Positions 35,143-45,078 are shown, numbered from the stretch's first letter. The stretch is DNA of 64,000 nucleotides from JADJGC01 sp964617645 (GCA_964617645.1 CAZTYE010000002.1:372001-436000); one strand, 5' to 3'. Notes: a model not told the origin generated them from the letters alone. Numbers and translations are program-made.

Positions 35143-37034
35143 TTTTTCTGCAATTGGCGGGGATCACCAAGACTTTCAACGAAGATCAAATTCTGCGCGG
35201 CGTCGACCTGCAAATCGTGCGCGGAGAGCGTTACGGCTTGGTCGGTCCCAACGGCGCCGGCAAGACGACGATTCTCAAAATCGCCCTCGGTCAGGTTTTG
35301 CCCGACTTCGGATCCGTCATGACGAGTCCCCAGATCAAAGTTGGATATGTTTCTCAGGAAGACGACCTCGAATCGAATTACTCTCTATTTCTGGCGATGC
35401 TCGAATCCTACGCCGAACTACTGGAACTCCGCAGCCGCATGGAGGCCATGGAGAGCGCTATCGCCCTTGGCGATGAATCGCTGCTGCCGGGCTACGGCGA
35501 ACTCCAGCACGAATGGGAGGTTCGCGGCGGCTACACGCTCGATACCACGATCGAAAACACGCTACTGGGACTGGGCTTCAGCAAGGATGATCTCCACCGG
35601 CCACTCTCGAGTTTTTCCGGTGGCGAACGCAACCGCGCGGCGCTGGCGCGTGTTCTGTTGCGTCAGCCCGATTTGCTGCTGCTTGATGAACCGACCAACC
35701 ACCTCGATATCGAGTCGACGATTTGGCTCGAGGAATACCTCAAGACATTTCCCGGCGCCGTTGTCGTTGTCTCGCACGATCGCGTCTTTCTGGATCACGT
35801 CGTCAACCGCGTCGTCGAACTCGATCAGGGCAAACTCGATCTCTACCACGGCAACTTCACTGCCTATTGTGAAGAGCGCGCCGAACGGCGACGGCTGCAA
35901 CTTAAGAAGTACCTGCATCAACAAGAGGAGATTGCCCGCATCGAAGATTTCATCGTTCGCAATATCGCCGGCCAAAAGACCAAACAAGCCCAGTCACGAC
36001 GTCTGGCGCTCTCCAAACTCGAACGCTTGACGGCGCCGTCCGGCGATGCCCGCAAAGCCAGTATCCAAATGGAGGCTTCGCGGCGCGCCTATCAATCCGT
36101 CTTGCGTGTCGAAGACCTCGCCTTCGCCTACGGTCATCGCGTCCTCTTCTCCGATGTCGAGTTCGAGATTGAACGCGGCGACAAAGTCGCTCTGATCGGC
36201 CGCAACGGTACCGGCAAGACCACGCTGATTCGGGCGCTGATGGGCGAACTCGATGGCGTCAACGGCCAGATCGCGTTGGGTCGCAACGTCGATGTCGAGT
36301 ATTTCGATCAAGATCTGGCGATGCTCAATCCGGATGAGACGGTGCTCGACACCGTTTGGAATATTCAACCGCAGTGGGATGCCTTTCGCCTGCGCAGCCA
36401 TCTGGCGCGGTTTCTCTTCTTTGGCGAGGATGTCTTCAAGCAGGTGAGAATGCTCTCCGGCGGCGAGAAGAAAAAACTCGCGCTGGCGTGGCTGTTAGCG
36501 TTGCCCGCCAATTTTCTGATTCTTGACGAACCAACCAATCATCTTGACCTCGGCTCGCGCGAAGTCCTCGAGGAAGCCTTGCGCGAGTTCGACGGCACGG
36601 TGCTTGTCGTCAGCCACGACCGCTTCTTCCTCGATTCAGTGGCGACGCGAGTCTTGGCGCTGCAGAACACTCGGGTCATCGACTTCCGTGGCCGTTACCG
36701 GGATTTTGTCGAGAAACAGAATCTATCGCAGTTGGAAACCGGCGAGTATGGCGCCGATAAGCAGCAGAAACGCGACTCTTGGCGCGAGGATCGCCGCCTG
36801 AAGAACCTTGCGACCACCCGCCGGCGGCGATTGAGAGAACTTGAAGAGAAAATCGCGCTTCTGGAGTCCGAAGTCGAACAGCTCAAATCCGATCAGGCCG
36901 AAGAGCAACACGCCTCAGACTGGAAAAAATTGGGGGAACTGGCTCTGACCCAAAAGCAGAAGCAAGAGCTGCTTGATCAATCGGTTTGGGAATACTATCA
37001 ATTGCTGGATGAAGAAGAAGCTGCTGATCGTTAA
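35139..37034 (+). CDS. ABC-F family ATPase (ribosome-associated type)
   Basis: 631 residues with two ATPase domains and no TM segment. Walker A 'GPNGAGKT' and 'GRNGTGKT', signatures 'FSGGERNRAALA' and 'LSGGEKKKLALA', Walker B 'LLLDEPTNHLD' and 'LILDEPTNHLD'. The linker (about 245-300) is basic and helical, the part that enters the ribosomal E site in this family. The last 90 residues form a coiled coil rich in Arg, Glu and Leu, as in Uup-like members. TTG start with GGAGGTGA upstream, overlapping the vWA gene stop. Probably resolves stalled ribosomes. Confidence 0.93.
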   Translation: MIFLQLAGITKTFNEDQILRGVDLQIVRGERYGLVGPNGAGKTTILKIALGQVLPDFGSVMTSPQIKVGYVSQEDDLESNYSLFLAMLESYAELLELRSRMEAMESAIALGDESLLPGYGELQHEWEVRGGYTLDTTIENTLLGLGFSKDDLHRPLSSFSGGERNRAALARVLLRQPDLLLLDEPTNHLDIESTIWLEEYLKTFPGAVVVVSHDRVFLDHVVNRVVELDQGKLDLYHGNFTAYCEERAERRRLQLKKYLHQQEEIARIEDFIVRNIAGQKTKQAQSRRLALSKLERLTAPSGDARKASIQMEASRRAYQSVLRVEDLAFAYGHRVLFSDVEFEIERGDKVALIGRNGTGKTTLIRALMGELDGVNGQIALGRNVDVEYFDQDLAMLNPDETVLDTVWNIQPQWDAFRLRSHLARFLFFGEDVFKQVRMLSGGEKKKLALAWLLALPANFLILDEPTNHLDLGSREVLEEALREFDGTVLVVSHDRFFLDSVATRVLALQNTRVIDFRGRYRDFVEKQNLSQLETGEYGADKQQKRDSWREDRRLKNLATTRRRRLRELEEKIALLESEVEQLKSDQAEEQHASDWKKLGELALTQKQKQELLDQSVWEYYQLLDEEEAADR

Positions 37035-37602
37035 CGGCTCGCCGCGGGTCGGTTCCTCTACGGAAATACTGGCCGCCGAGTTTGAGCGCGGATTCCTCTC
37101 TCAATGTCCCAACACTGAAATTGTCACCGTACGTCTGAACGACCTCGATATCATTCCCTGCCAGGCCTGCGGTATCGACCCGACGCCGCTGGTCTGCATC
37201 TACAAAGACGAACTCTACCCCTATTTGCTCCACCTCAAAGACGCCGACTTTGTGCTGATTGCCTCACCGATCTACTTTGACTCGGTGTCCGCGCAAACCA
37301 AGTTGTTTATCGACCGCTGTAACTGCTTCCGGCCGCCGCATTTTGTCAACGGTCGCGCTCAATTTGCCGAGCACGGAATCCTCAGCTGCAAAGGCGCCTA
37401 CATCCTCGTCGGCGGCGAGCGGGAAAAATACGACGCCGCCGATCGCGTCATTGGCGGCTTCTTTATCTGGTGCGGAATCGAAAAGGTCGGCCGGCTGGTT
37501 CATGCCCACGATGAAGACGTGCTCGGTGGGGTGGCCGGCAATCGCGAGCGCCTGGCTGAAGCCTTCGCGCTCGGCACTAATTGTGCCCGCAAGATAAGCT
37601 GA
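37009..37602 (+). CDS. Flavodoxin-like NAD(P)H-dependent FMN reductase
   Basis: 197 residues from the ATG at 37009-37011, giving the normal 'MKKKLLIVNGSPRVGSST' start; it overlaps the ABC-F gene by 26 bases. FMN phosphate-binding loop 'NGSPRVGSS', then 'PCQACG' followed by a third Cys ('LVCIYKDE'), and 'IASPIYFDSVSAQTKLFIDRC' lining the flavin. The Cys pattern recalls iron-sulfur flavoproteins but has one ligand fewer. A cytoplasmic redox role is likely; substrate unknown. Confidence 0.85.
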   Translation: MKKKLLIVNGSPRVGSSTEILAAEFERGFLSQCPNTEIVTVRLNDLDIIPCQACGIDPTPLVCIYKDELYPYLLHLKDADFVLIASPIYFDSVSAQTKLFIDRCNCFRPPHFVNGRAQFAEHGILSCKGAYILVGGEREKYDAADRVIGGFFIWCGIEKVGRLVHAHDEDVLGGVAGNRERLAEAFALGTNCARKIS

Positions 37603-37621
37603 TCCGAGAACTAAACCGAAC

Positions 37622-39865
37622 TCACGGGCATCCAGCGCACGGCGCCGGACCCGACGCAAAGATGAAGTTGATCAAGTACACGGCGTCGGCAATCGATATC
37701 GCGCCGCTGCAGTCGCCATCGCCGCGCTCCAGCGATGGAGCCGGACCGCCGGCAAAAATGTAATTGATGAGAAACACGGCGTCCGCGATGGATACGCTGC
37801 CCGACGAGTCGGCATCGCCGCACGCGTTGTTGGCCGGTCCAACAGTAATTGAGTAGCCGAAGAGCTTCTCCTGTGGCGGAGTGCTGGAATCCTGGCAGCG
37901 CAGCGTAAAGTAGAATGTCGCCATAAACGTCGGCACGCCGCTGACCACGGCCTGCTCGCCGCCGCTGAAACTCAGCCCAAACGGCAGGTCCCCGCCCCAG
38001 TGAGTCCAGTTGTAAGGCGCTACGCCACCGACCGCCTCGAATGATTGACTATAGAACACACCCAGTTCGCCGTCAGCACAAGTAATGGTTGTCGTCTGGA
38101 TTCCAAACGGAACCAGCGTCGCCTCGCGCAAGATCCACTCTTGCGGGTCGAATTGGATGTTCGTTATCGAATCCGGCGCATGGAGCTGGAAATACTGACC
38201 TCGTTGCGTGCTCGAAACCACCGTATCACGAATTCCTCCGGTCGTCACCAACCGCAAGCGGATCGGCATCTGGAAGTTGCTGTAACTCGATTGAACTTGA
38301 TCCACAAAGAAATCGGCCAGATATCCGCCCCCGACCGTGTCGGGACGGCACTGGAACGAGTACTCGTACTCCGGGTGACCGTCGCCGTAAATCCACTGCT
38401 GGAAAAACTGATGAAGGTCGACCCCCGATGCCGCCGACCAGAAATCCGCGATACTCTCAGTCGTCGCCGAGCCGTAGCGATAACTCGATGCTGACCACTC
38501 CCTGACCACGCGGAAAAACGTCGAATCGCCGAGCACGCCGCGAAGCATGTGCACTACCCAGGCGCCCTTGTTGTAAGAGAGATTGCCGTCGAAAATCACC
38601 TGCGTCTGCGGATCCTCAACATAAATCGTTCCCGACCCCATGTATTTCACCGTCTGCATGTGTCCCAGATATGCCGCCAACGATCCGCCATATGCCGCCT
38701 CCCAGAAAATCGCCTCTGCCCACGTGCCGAAGCCTTCGTTAATCCAAATATGGTGGAACGTCCGGCAGGTGATCATATCGCCCCACCACTGATGAGCGTT
38801 TTCGTGAATGAGCAGGTAAACGAAATCGTAGTAATACGCGAACGGATCATGGAACGAACAGGTTTGGTGCTCCATCGTACCCCACTCGCCGCAATTGACG
38901 TTTGCCAGCTTTTCCGTGACGAACGGATAGATGCCAAAAGCGTCACTATAATAATTCAGCATCGGTATTGTCAGCGTGTCGAACACCGCTTTCGAATCAT
39001 AGGCATTCGGATAGTTATAGGCGTATACCGGCATCGAGTGGCCGTCGTAGTTCCAGGTTTTCTGCGTGATCTCGAAATTCGCAACCGAGAGCGCAATCAA
39101 GTAGGTGGTAATGCGGTAGCGACTGATCCAATGATAAACCTTGCGCCCGCTGGGCAGAGTCGTCGTCGACTGAAGTACCCCGTTCGCGGCGGCCTGCATA
39201 TTTCCCGGGCACTCGATCCAGAATTTTACCGAATCGGCCTTGTCTTCCGGCGTGTCCTTGCAGGGAAACCAGTTGCGCGAAGCGTAAGGTTCGGTCGACG
39301 TCCAACAAATCTCGTTGCCGTAGTGCGTTGTGAAAGCCATCCCGCCGTCGGTGTAACCCATCCCCGAATATGGTGTCCCATGGTAATAGACGCTGAATAC
39401 GATCTTCTCGCCGGCTGTGTACGTGCGCGGCAGCGTCACCGTGGCCACGAAACCCGGATGCGACACATTGACGCGGTTCGGGCCCACATAGGCCGAATCG
39501 GCGTTAAGATAATACCAGATCAAGTCAAGGTCGATCGAGTTGATCGTCGGCGCAACCACGGTAACCTGATAGTCGATCTGCCCGACAATCGACTTGGTGG
39601 GAAACAGCAAATTGATGCGGATGCCATAATAGTTGACATCATAATCGGATTGGTTGGCATTGTGCTTAAGCGCTTGTTCCAGGAGACCCCGTTTGATCGA
39701 CTCTTCCCGCCCGGCCGATTCGTACCGGTAGAATTCCAGACGTCGAGATTTGATTTCCTCGATCTCGGAAGCGCTCAGATTACGATAATCGTAGTTTTTC
39801 CGTTGTCCGAAAACGGCTGGAACGATTACTATCGTGAGGAGCAGAGCGATAAACAGGGTACGCAT
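37622..39865 (-). CDS. Secreted M1-family aminopeptidase with dockerin-like tail
   Basis: 747 residues from the ATG at 39863-39865 (GGAGG 6 bases upstream), which gives a clean signal peptide (1-20, VFG-Q). The zinc site is complete: His354, Glu355, His358 in 'HENAHQW' and Glu377 in 'INEGFG', spaced as HExxH-X18-E. The upstream 'GTMEH' replaces the usual GxMEN. Then comes a putative Ig domain (about 590-675) and, at the end (about 683-747), two dockerin-like repeats ('CGDADSSGSVSIADAV', 'GDGDCSGAISIADAV') with Ca-binding Asp/Ser spacing. Such tails are typical of secreted proteins of Zixibacteria-like genomes. Extracellular peptide trimming is expected. Confidence 0.92.
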   Translation of the reverse strand: MRTLFIALLLTIVIVPAVFGQRKNYDYRNLSASEIEEIKSRRLEFYRYESAGREESIKRGLLEQALKHNANQSDYDVNYYGIRINLLFPTKSIVGQIDYQVTVVAPTINSIDLDLIWYYLNADSAYVGPNRVNVSHPGFVATVTLPRTYTAGEKIVFSVYYHGTPYSGMGYTDGGMAFTTHYGNEICWTSTEPYASRNWFPCKDTPEDKADSVKFWIECPGNMQAAANGVLQSTTTLPSGRKVYHWISRYRITTYLIALSVANFEITQKTWNYDGHSMPVYAYNYPNAYDSKAVFDTLTIPMLNYYSDAFGIYPFVTEKLANVNCGEWGTMEHQTCSFHDPFAYYYDFVYLLIHENAHQWWGDMITCRTFHHIWINEGFGTWAEAIFWEAAYGGSLAAYLGHMQTVKYMGSGTIYVEDPQTQVIFDGNLSYNKGAWVVHMLRGVLGDSTFFRVVREWSASSYRYGSATTESIADFWSAASGVDLHQFFQQWIYGDGHPEYEYSFQCRPDTVGGGYLADFFVDQVQSSYSNFQMPIRLRLVTTGGIRDTVVSSTQRGQYFQLHAPDSITNIQFDPQEWILREATLVPFGIQTTTITCADGELGVFYSQSFEAVGGVAPYNWTHWGGDLPFGLSFSGGEQAVVSGVPTFMATFYFTLRCQDSSTPPQEKLFGYSITVGPANNACGDADSSGSVSIADAVFLINYIFAGGPAPSLERGDGDCSGAISIADAVYLINFIFASGPAPCAGCP

Positions 39866-39982
39866 ATAGCCTCCGCAAGTAACAAAGCCAATATACACCA
39901 CTTCGTCGAAATTAGTAGCCCTTTTTCGCAAATGGCATTGGCGCTTTGGTGGTGATGTTTCGTCCTATCTCAAGGGTGAAAG

Positions 39983-42028
39983 ATGCAAAGGCGTGAGCCT
40001 CTGGACAGTTGCCGCGTTTTTCTTCGGGTTGTTGCGGTCATCGTGACCCTCGGCATCTTCCTGTTGTCATGTTCGCAGCGGAAGATGAGCGACTTCGAGT
40101 TAAACTACCTCACCATGTCGGTTGACCGGATGGTTGTACTCGACGATCTCGACTCCGCAGCGCTGCTGATCAATGACCTGGCGCTGCAGCACCCGCGTGA
40201 TACGGCGATCTTGATGCGCCAGGGCCTGATCAATCGTGAACTGGGCAGCGTTGAAGGCCGCCGCAAGTCGGAGTTGGCGTTTCGGCGTCTCGTGCAACTT
40301 GAGCCGAAAAGCGCCTTGTACCATCTTGAATTGGGCAAGACCCTCGTCGCGCAGACTTTCGAGATGGAAGGTCGTGGCGAATTGGCGCGATCTATTGACC
40401 TCGATCCGGAAAACGAAGAGCCATACCTGATCATGGCCGACCTCTATCGCCGGCCTTACTTTATCAACGACTATGCGGACTTCGCCGACTCCGCGCTTGA
40501 GGTCCTGCATTCCCTGCTCCGCGAAGACAGCGACAATGTCTCGGCGCTGGTTCGATTGTCGGAAATCTCTGCGGTGCGCGGCTGGGTCGATAGTTGCCGC
40601 TACTTCGCCGATCAAGCCCTCTCCGTCGATTCCTCTTCGCTTCGCAGCCGGCTGGCGAAGGCCTATTCTGCATATCGCCAAAGCGATCCGGTCGCGGCAA
40701 CGCGACATTTCGACTACGCTCTCAGTCGCCTCGACTCGGCCGGCCGCGCCGGCTACGAATCACTCGCCTATCTGATTCGCCCTGACGAGATTTCGGCTTA
40801 CAACAAGCTGCCTCTTGCCCGCCGCGATTCTCTCAAGTTGCAGCTCTGGCTCGATTTGGACAACGATCCAACAACCGCCGTTAACGAACGTCAGGTCGAA
40901 CACTTCGCGCGCGTCTGGATGGCAAACTTAATTTTCTCCGATGAGCGCTATGACCGCGACGGCTGGAAAACCGACATGGGCGAAACGCTGATTCGGCTGG
41001 GGCTGCCGGACGACCGCCGCCGCCAGCGCATCCATTCCAGCAGCGTGAGTGGGATTCCGGCATGGTACTGGTACTACACGACGACCACCTATCCGTGCAC
41101 TCTCGCCTTCGTCGATCACATGCTTTCCGGCGAATTCCGCTTTCCCTTCTCGTACAGCGACAACACCGGCTCGCTGCGCACCAATGAGAGCAAACGCGTC
41201 GCCTACTTCAACAATCTGCAAGTTCCCCAGGAATCGGAATTGTCGCGGGAAACGGCGCCGGTGCAGTTTGACTACGACGTCTATCAGTTTCGCGGCGAGC
41301 GCAGCTACACTGATCTGGAGCTAATTGTTTACTCAGCCGGAAACCAGTTTCGCTCGGGTGAAATAGCTTTTCGCGCCGCGATCCAGGACTTGCGCGGCCG
41401 CTTATTCTGGCGCGACGAATCACGACTCGATTATGAATCGACTCGCGGTGGGTCGGTGGTGACTCGCTTCTCGACCGCTCAACTTCCGGGGGCGAGGCGT
41501 CTCGGGATCGTGCTCGACCAATCGGATTCGGGTCTCTATCGCTATCAAATCGACTCGCTGGCGATTCGGAGCTTTGCGATCACCGGTATCAGTATGTCGG
41601 ACATCGTTCTCACCGCGCCCGCCAGTGTCCAGCCGAACTCCGTGCGTATCGTTCGCGGTGAAACGGAACTGCCGATTGTCGTCGATCGAGCTTACGCGCT
41701 CGAAGACACCGTGCGCGTTTACTTCGAGGTCTACGGACTGCCCTTCGATCTCACCGGTCGCACCCGCTTCGACGTCACCTACTCGCTTCAGTTCGTCAAG
41801 GGCAGCGACAAGGGTCTGAAAGGCCTCTTGGGCAAAGTCTTCCCCGGCAAACGCGAGTCGATCTCCTACACTTATCGCGAGGGTGGCATCGCCCACGATA
41901 TCACCCGCGACCTGCAACTCACTGTCGGCGATCTTCGTCCCGGACGTTACCAACTGACTATCTCTGTAGATGAACTCGTACTCGGAAGCCAGGCTTCGGC
42001 CTCGACCGAGCTGATACTGCTGGAGTAG
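39983..42028 (+). CDS. GWxTD-domain lipoprotein with TPR region
   Basis: 681 residues. Hydrophobic N-terminus with lipobox 'LLSC' around residue 30. TPR-like helices span about 45-250. The GWxTD domain is recognisable by 'DGWKTDMGETLIRLGLPDD' at about 326-344. The C-terminal 250 residues are beta-rich. GWxTD proteins are found almost only in FCB-group and related phyla and their role is unknown; envelope location is likely. Divergent to the M1 peptidase gene with 117 bases between starts. Confidence 0.85.
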   Translation: MQRREPLDSCRVFLRVVAVIVTLGIFLLSCSQRKMSDFELNYLTMSVDRMVVLDDLDSAALLINDLALQHPRDTAILMRQGLINRELGSVEGRRKSELAFRRLVQLEPKSALYHLELGKTLVAQTFEMEGRGELARSIDLDPENEEPYLIMADLYRRPYFINDYADFADSALEVLHSLLREDSDNVSALVRLSEISAVRGWVDSCRYFADQALSVDSSSLRSRLAKAYSAYRQSDPVAATRHFDYALSRLDSAGRAGYESLAYLIRPDEISAYNKLPLARRDSLKLQLWLDLDNDPTTAVNERQVEHFARVWMANLIFSDERYDRDGWKTDMGETLIRLGLPDDRRRQRIHSSSVSGIPAWYWYYTTTTYPCTLAFVDHMLSGEFRFPFSYSDNTGSLRTNESKRVAYFNNLQVPQESELSRETAPVQFDYDVYQFRGERSYTDLELIVYSAGNQFRSGEIAFRAAIQDLRGRLFWRDESRLDYESTRGGSVVTRFSTAQLPGARRLGIVLDQSDSGLYRYQIDSLAIRSFAITGISMSDIVLTAPASVQPNSVRIVRGETELPIVVDRAYALEDTVRVYFEVYGLPFDLTGRTRFDVTYSLQFVKGSDKGLKGLLGKVFPGKRESISYTYREGGIAHDITRDLQLTVGDLRPGRYQLTISVDELVLGSQASASTELILLE

Positions 42029-42158
42029 CCCAATCCGACTGCTCGACTCGCCACACGACGAATGCGATTCTCCGCAGAGGTTTCGCGCCGTGCCATGCCC
42101 ACGCTTCGAGGGACAATGCGCCCGTCGACTCTCCCGGTAAGGGTAGCCCACAGCTTGA

Positions 42159-42287
42159 GGGCTGTTGAAAAGCCCTATGAGCTGTCACCCTGAGCGGAGC
42201 GAAGGGTCTGTTATCCTTGTGTCGCATCGGAAAACAGATTCTTCGCTTCGCTCAGAATGACATGAATATGGCTTTTTCAACAGTCCC
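42159..42287. repeat. MITE-like hairpin element, copy 1 (129 bp)
   Basis: Starts GGGCTGTTGAAAA and ends TTTTTCAACAGTCCC, so the ends are inverted repeats. The inner arms 'CACCCTGAGCGGAGCGAAGG' and 'CTTCGCTTCGCTCAGAATG' also pair, folding the element into one long hairpin. The same element is at 51658, 51927 and 58763. No open frame inside, no clear target-site duplication seen. Lies between the GWxTD gene and mscL, where it may end transcription from both sides. The rest of the 42029-42356 gap shows nothing else. Confidence 0.85.
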
Positions 42288-42356
42288 CTTGCTGTGGGTG
42301 AGTCAAGCAGCTTGAGCCGTCTCGCGAACTGACAACCCCGATCCCCGCCGGAGCGC

Positions 42357-42752
42357 CTATCGCGAGCGCAAGGTGTCGCGGATTTCGGTCAGAAGTATCT
42401 CTTCTTTCGTCGGCGCCGGCGGCGCAGCCGGAGCTTCTTCCTTCTTACGCTTCAGCGAATTCATGGCCTTAACTACCATGAAGATCGCGAAGGCGACGAT
42501 TACAAAGTCAACGACAGTCTGGATGAACTTGCCATATGAGAGCACTACGGGCGCCCCTTCGGCAGTTGCGCTCCTGAGCGTGACGGCCAAATTCGAGAAG
42601 TCAACGCCACCGAGCATCATGCCGATTGGCGGCATGATGACATCTCCGACCAGCGACGACACGATTTTTCCGAAAGCGGCGCCGATCACGATACCGACCG
42701 CCATATCGACAACGTTTCCGCGCATCGCAAATTCTTTGAATTCCTTGAGCAT
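42357..42752 (-). CDS. mscL: Large-conductance mechanosensitive channel MscL
   Basis: 131 residues, normal length. First TM helix in 'NVVDMAVGIVIGAAFGKIV' with the Gly/Ala pore constriction, second TM about 78-98 ('VVDFVIVAFAIFMVV'), and a C-terminal amphipathic helix after an Ala/Pro linker. Pentameric inner-membrane channel that opens on hypo-osmotic shock. ATG with GGAGGG 9 bases upstream. Confidence 0.96.
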   Translation of the reverse strand: MLKEFKEFAMRGNVVDMAVGIVIGAAFGKIVSSLVGDVIMPPIGMMLGGVDFSNLAVTLRSATAEGAPVVLSYGKFIQTVVDFVIVAFAIFMVVKAMNSLKRKKEEAPAAPPAPTKEEILLTEIRDTLRSR

Positions 42753-42854
42753 GAGCTTTCCCTCCGTGGATAACGGGTTCTCCGATTTCGGTCCGATCGA
42801 GTTTTTTCCGGTTGTTTCCGGCGCAGTCTGGTGAAACGCCGCTTGTCTGTCAAC

Positions 42855-44567
42855 TTAGAATTTGTTCGTGATCGGCCAGCGACGATCTTTGCCGAACGCG
42901 CGCGGTGTGATTCGCGCCCCCGGTGGCGATTGGCGGCGTTTGTATTCGGCATTGCCCACCATGCGAATAACCCGCCGCACCGTCTTGGGGTCAAAACCCG
43001 CCGCAATGATTTCGCGCTCGTCGGTGTCGAGCTCCACATACAGCCTGAGGATCTCGTCGAGAATCTCATAGGGAGGCAGCGAATCGGTATCGAGTTGGTC
43101 TTCCTTCAATTCCGCCGTCGGCGGCCGCTTGATAATCGTCCTGGCAATGACCTCTCGCCGGCGCGATTTGTTCAGGTGCCGGCAAATTCGGTACACCAGC
43201 GTCTTGGGAATGTCTTTTAGCACGGCGAAGCCGCCGACCATGTCGCCGTAGAGCGTCGTGTATCCGACAGCCGCTTCCGATTTGTTCGAGGTATTCAGCA
43301 CCAGCGCGCCGAACTTGTTGGAATAGGCCATCAGCAAATTGCCGCGAATGCGCGCCTGCAGATTTTCGCCGGTGAGTCCGGTCGTGCAGTCACCGTAAGC
43401 CGGATTGAGTAACTCGGCGTAATCTTCAAAGAGATCGACGATCGGGAGATCGTCCATCTTGAGCTTGAGAAGTTTCGCTTGATGAGCCGCCGCGCGATGC
43501 GATAGCTCCGAAGTAAATCGCGAAGGCATGAAGAGCAAGTGCACGTTCTTGCTGCCAAGCGCATCCGTCGCCACCGCCGCCGTCAATGCCGAGTCGATTC
43601 CGCCGGACATGCCGATGACGACCTGCGTGAATCTGTTTTTGCCCACATAGTCGCGGGTCGCCTGCACGATGGCCTGGTAGACTTCCTCCGTCGGGTCCAG
43701 CAGGCTGGCGACTTGATTCTTGTGCTCGCGCGCCGGTGGTCGTGATTGCTGGTCAAGCTCCGCGTACCGAACCGGAAATTGCGAATTTCCCATCGTGCCG
43801 GCGCGCTTGAGCAAATCGAATGTCGACTGATTCGCGCCTTTCGTCTCGGGAATGTCAACGATCAGCAGCTCTTCTCGAAATTGCGCAGCCCGCGCGATCA
43901 CTTTCCCCTTCGGATCGATCGCGACCGAGGCGCCGTCGAAGATCAGCTCGTCCTGGCCGCCGACCATGTTGCAGTACAACACATGAATCTTGTTGCGAAT
44001 CGCGCGATCGCGCAGCATGGCGATGCGTTCATCGGCTTTGTGGTGGTGGTACGGCGACGCGGAGATGTTCATCACAATCGCGGCGCCGAATGTCGCTTGC
44101 TGCTCGGTGATGCCGGGACACATCCAGATGTCTTCGCAGATATTGATCCCCAGCAGCGTGTCGCGGATTCGCAGTAGCGGCATCTCATTGCCCGGCTGGA
44201 AATAGCGCTTCTCATCGAACACGCCGTAATTCGGAAGCGCCACCTTTTCGTACGAAAGTTGCAGTTTCTTGCCCGCGATCAGTGCCGCCGAATTGAAGAC
44301 GCTCAATCCCTCGGAACCGGTATAGCCGCAGATAATCGCCCGCCCGTCCGATTTGGCGATGAGCTTCTGCAGGTAAATCTGATTAGCTTCGACGAAGCTC
44401 CGATTAAGCAGGAGGTCTTCCGGCGGATAGCCGCACAACGACAGCTCCGGAAAGAGGACCAAATCGCAGGCTTGCGCGCGGGTTTGCTGCAGGGCAGCGA
44501 GGATTTTGGCAAGATTGCCGTCAAAGTCCCCGACCGTCGGGTTGATTTGTCCGAGGGCGATCCGCAA
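42855..44567 (-). CDS. nadE: Glutamine-dependent NAD+ synthetase
   Basis: 570 residues. N-terminal nitrilase-type amidase (about 1-260) with catalytic Glu in 'LFPELSLCGYPPEDL', Lys in 'LSYEKVALPNYGVFDEKRYF' and Cys in 'INICEDIW'. C-terminal synthetase (about 290-570) has the ATP-binding loop 'MSGGIDSALTAAVA'. It makes NAD+ from deamido-NAD+, glutamine and ATP. TTG start with AAGGA 8 bases upstream. Stands alone, with 121 bases to ridA upstream. Confidence 0.95.
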   Translation of the reverse strand: MRIALGQINPTVGDFDGNLAKILAALQQTRAQACDLVLFPELSLCGYPPEDLLLNRSFVEANQIYLQKLIAKSDGRAIICGYTGSEGLSVFNSAALIAGKKLQLSYEKVALPNYGVFDEKRYFQPGNEMPLLRIRDTLLGINICEDIWMCPGITEQQATFGAAIVMNISASPYHHHKADERIAMLRDRAIRNKIHVLYCNMVGGQDELIFDGASVAIDPKGKVIARAAQFREELLIVDIPETKGANQSTFDLLKRAGTMGNSQFPVRYAELDQQSRPPAREHKNQVASLLDPTEEVYQAIVQATRDYVGKNRFTQVVIGMSGGIDSALTAAVATDALGSKNVHLLFMPSRFTSELSHRAAAHQAKLLKLKMDDLPIVDLFEDYAELLNPAYGDCTTGLTGENLQARIRGNLLMAYSNKFGALVLNTSNKSEAAVGYTTLYGDMVGGFAVLKDIPKTLVYRICRHLNKSRRREVIARTIIKRPPTAELKEDQLDTDSLPPYEILDEILRLYVELDTDEREIIAAGFDPKTVRRVIRMVGNAEYKRRQSPPGARITPRAFGKDRRWPITNKF

Positions 44568-44688
44568 TTCAGATTCCTTGGTTAGCCGGCCGTCATCCGT
44601 TCATTGGCGACAACAATTAACCATTCGCCGGTATGATTGCAAGCGGCAAAGTGTTTCGCCGAATCGCGGAGTTCGCATTGCGTGGCGC

Positions 44689-45078
44689 TTAGCGGTACGC
44701 GATGACTTCGATCTCGACCAGCACATCTAATGGCAACTTGGCCACTTGCACGGTCGACCGCGCCGGATAGTCACCGCTGAAATACGAGGCATAGACTTCG
44801 TTCATCGCCTTGAAATCGTCCATGCTCTTGAGAAAGACCGTCGTCTTGAGCACGTTGTTCAGACTCGATCCGGCGGCAATGAGCAAACCGGAGATATTCT
44901 TGAAAACCTGATGCGTCTGTGCGGCGATCTCGCCGTCAACGACCTTGCCGGCAGCGGGATCGATCGGAATCTGCCCCGAGCAGAAAATCAGGGTTCGGCA
45001 ATCGGCGTGCACGACGGCCTGCGAATACGGCCCGATCGCCTGTGGTGCATTGGTGGTGGCGATAACCTGCTTTGACAT
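44689..45078 (-). CDS. ridA: RidA family enamine/imine deaminase
   Basis: 129 residues. YjgF/RidA fold with 'AIGPYSQAV' (active-site Tyr region), 'SGQIPIDP' and the catalytic Arg in 'YPARSTVQVAKLPLDVLVEIE'. It hydrolyses reactive 2-aminoacrylate-type intermediates released by PLP enzymes. ATG with GAGGG 8 bases upstream. Single-gene unit. Confidence 0.95.
   Translation of the reverse strand: MSKQVIATTNAPQAIGPYSQAVVHADCRTLIFCSGQIPIDPAAGKVVDGEIAAQTHQVFKNISGLLIAAGSSLNNVLKTTVFLKSMDDFKAMNEVYASYFSGDYPARSTVQVAKLPLDVLVEIEVIAYR

Noticed and set aside
42159..42287. Insertion sequence
   Set aside because: The element is only about 130 bases, has no transposase frame and none is found near any copy.
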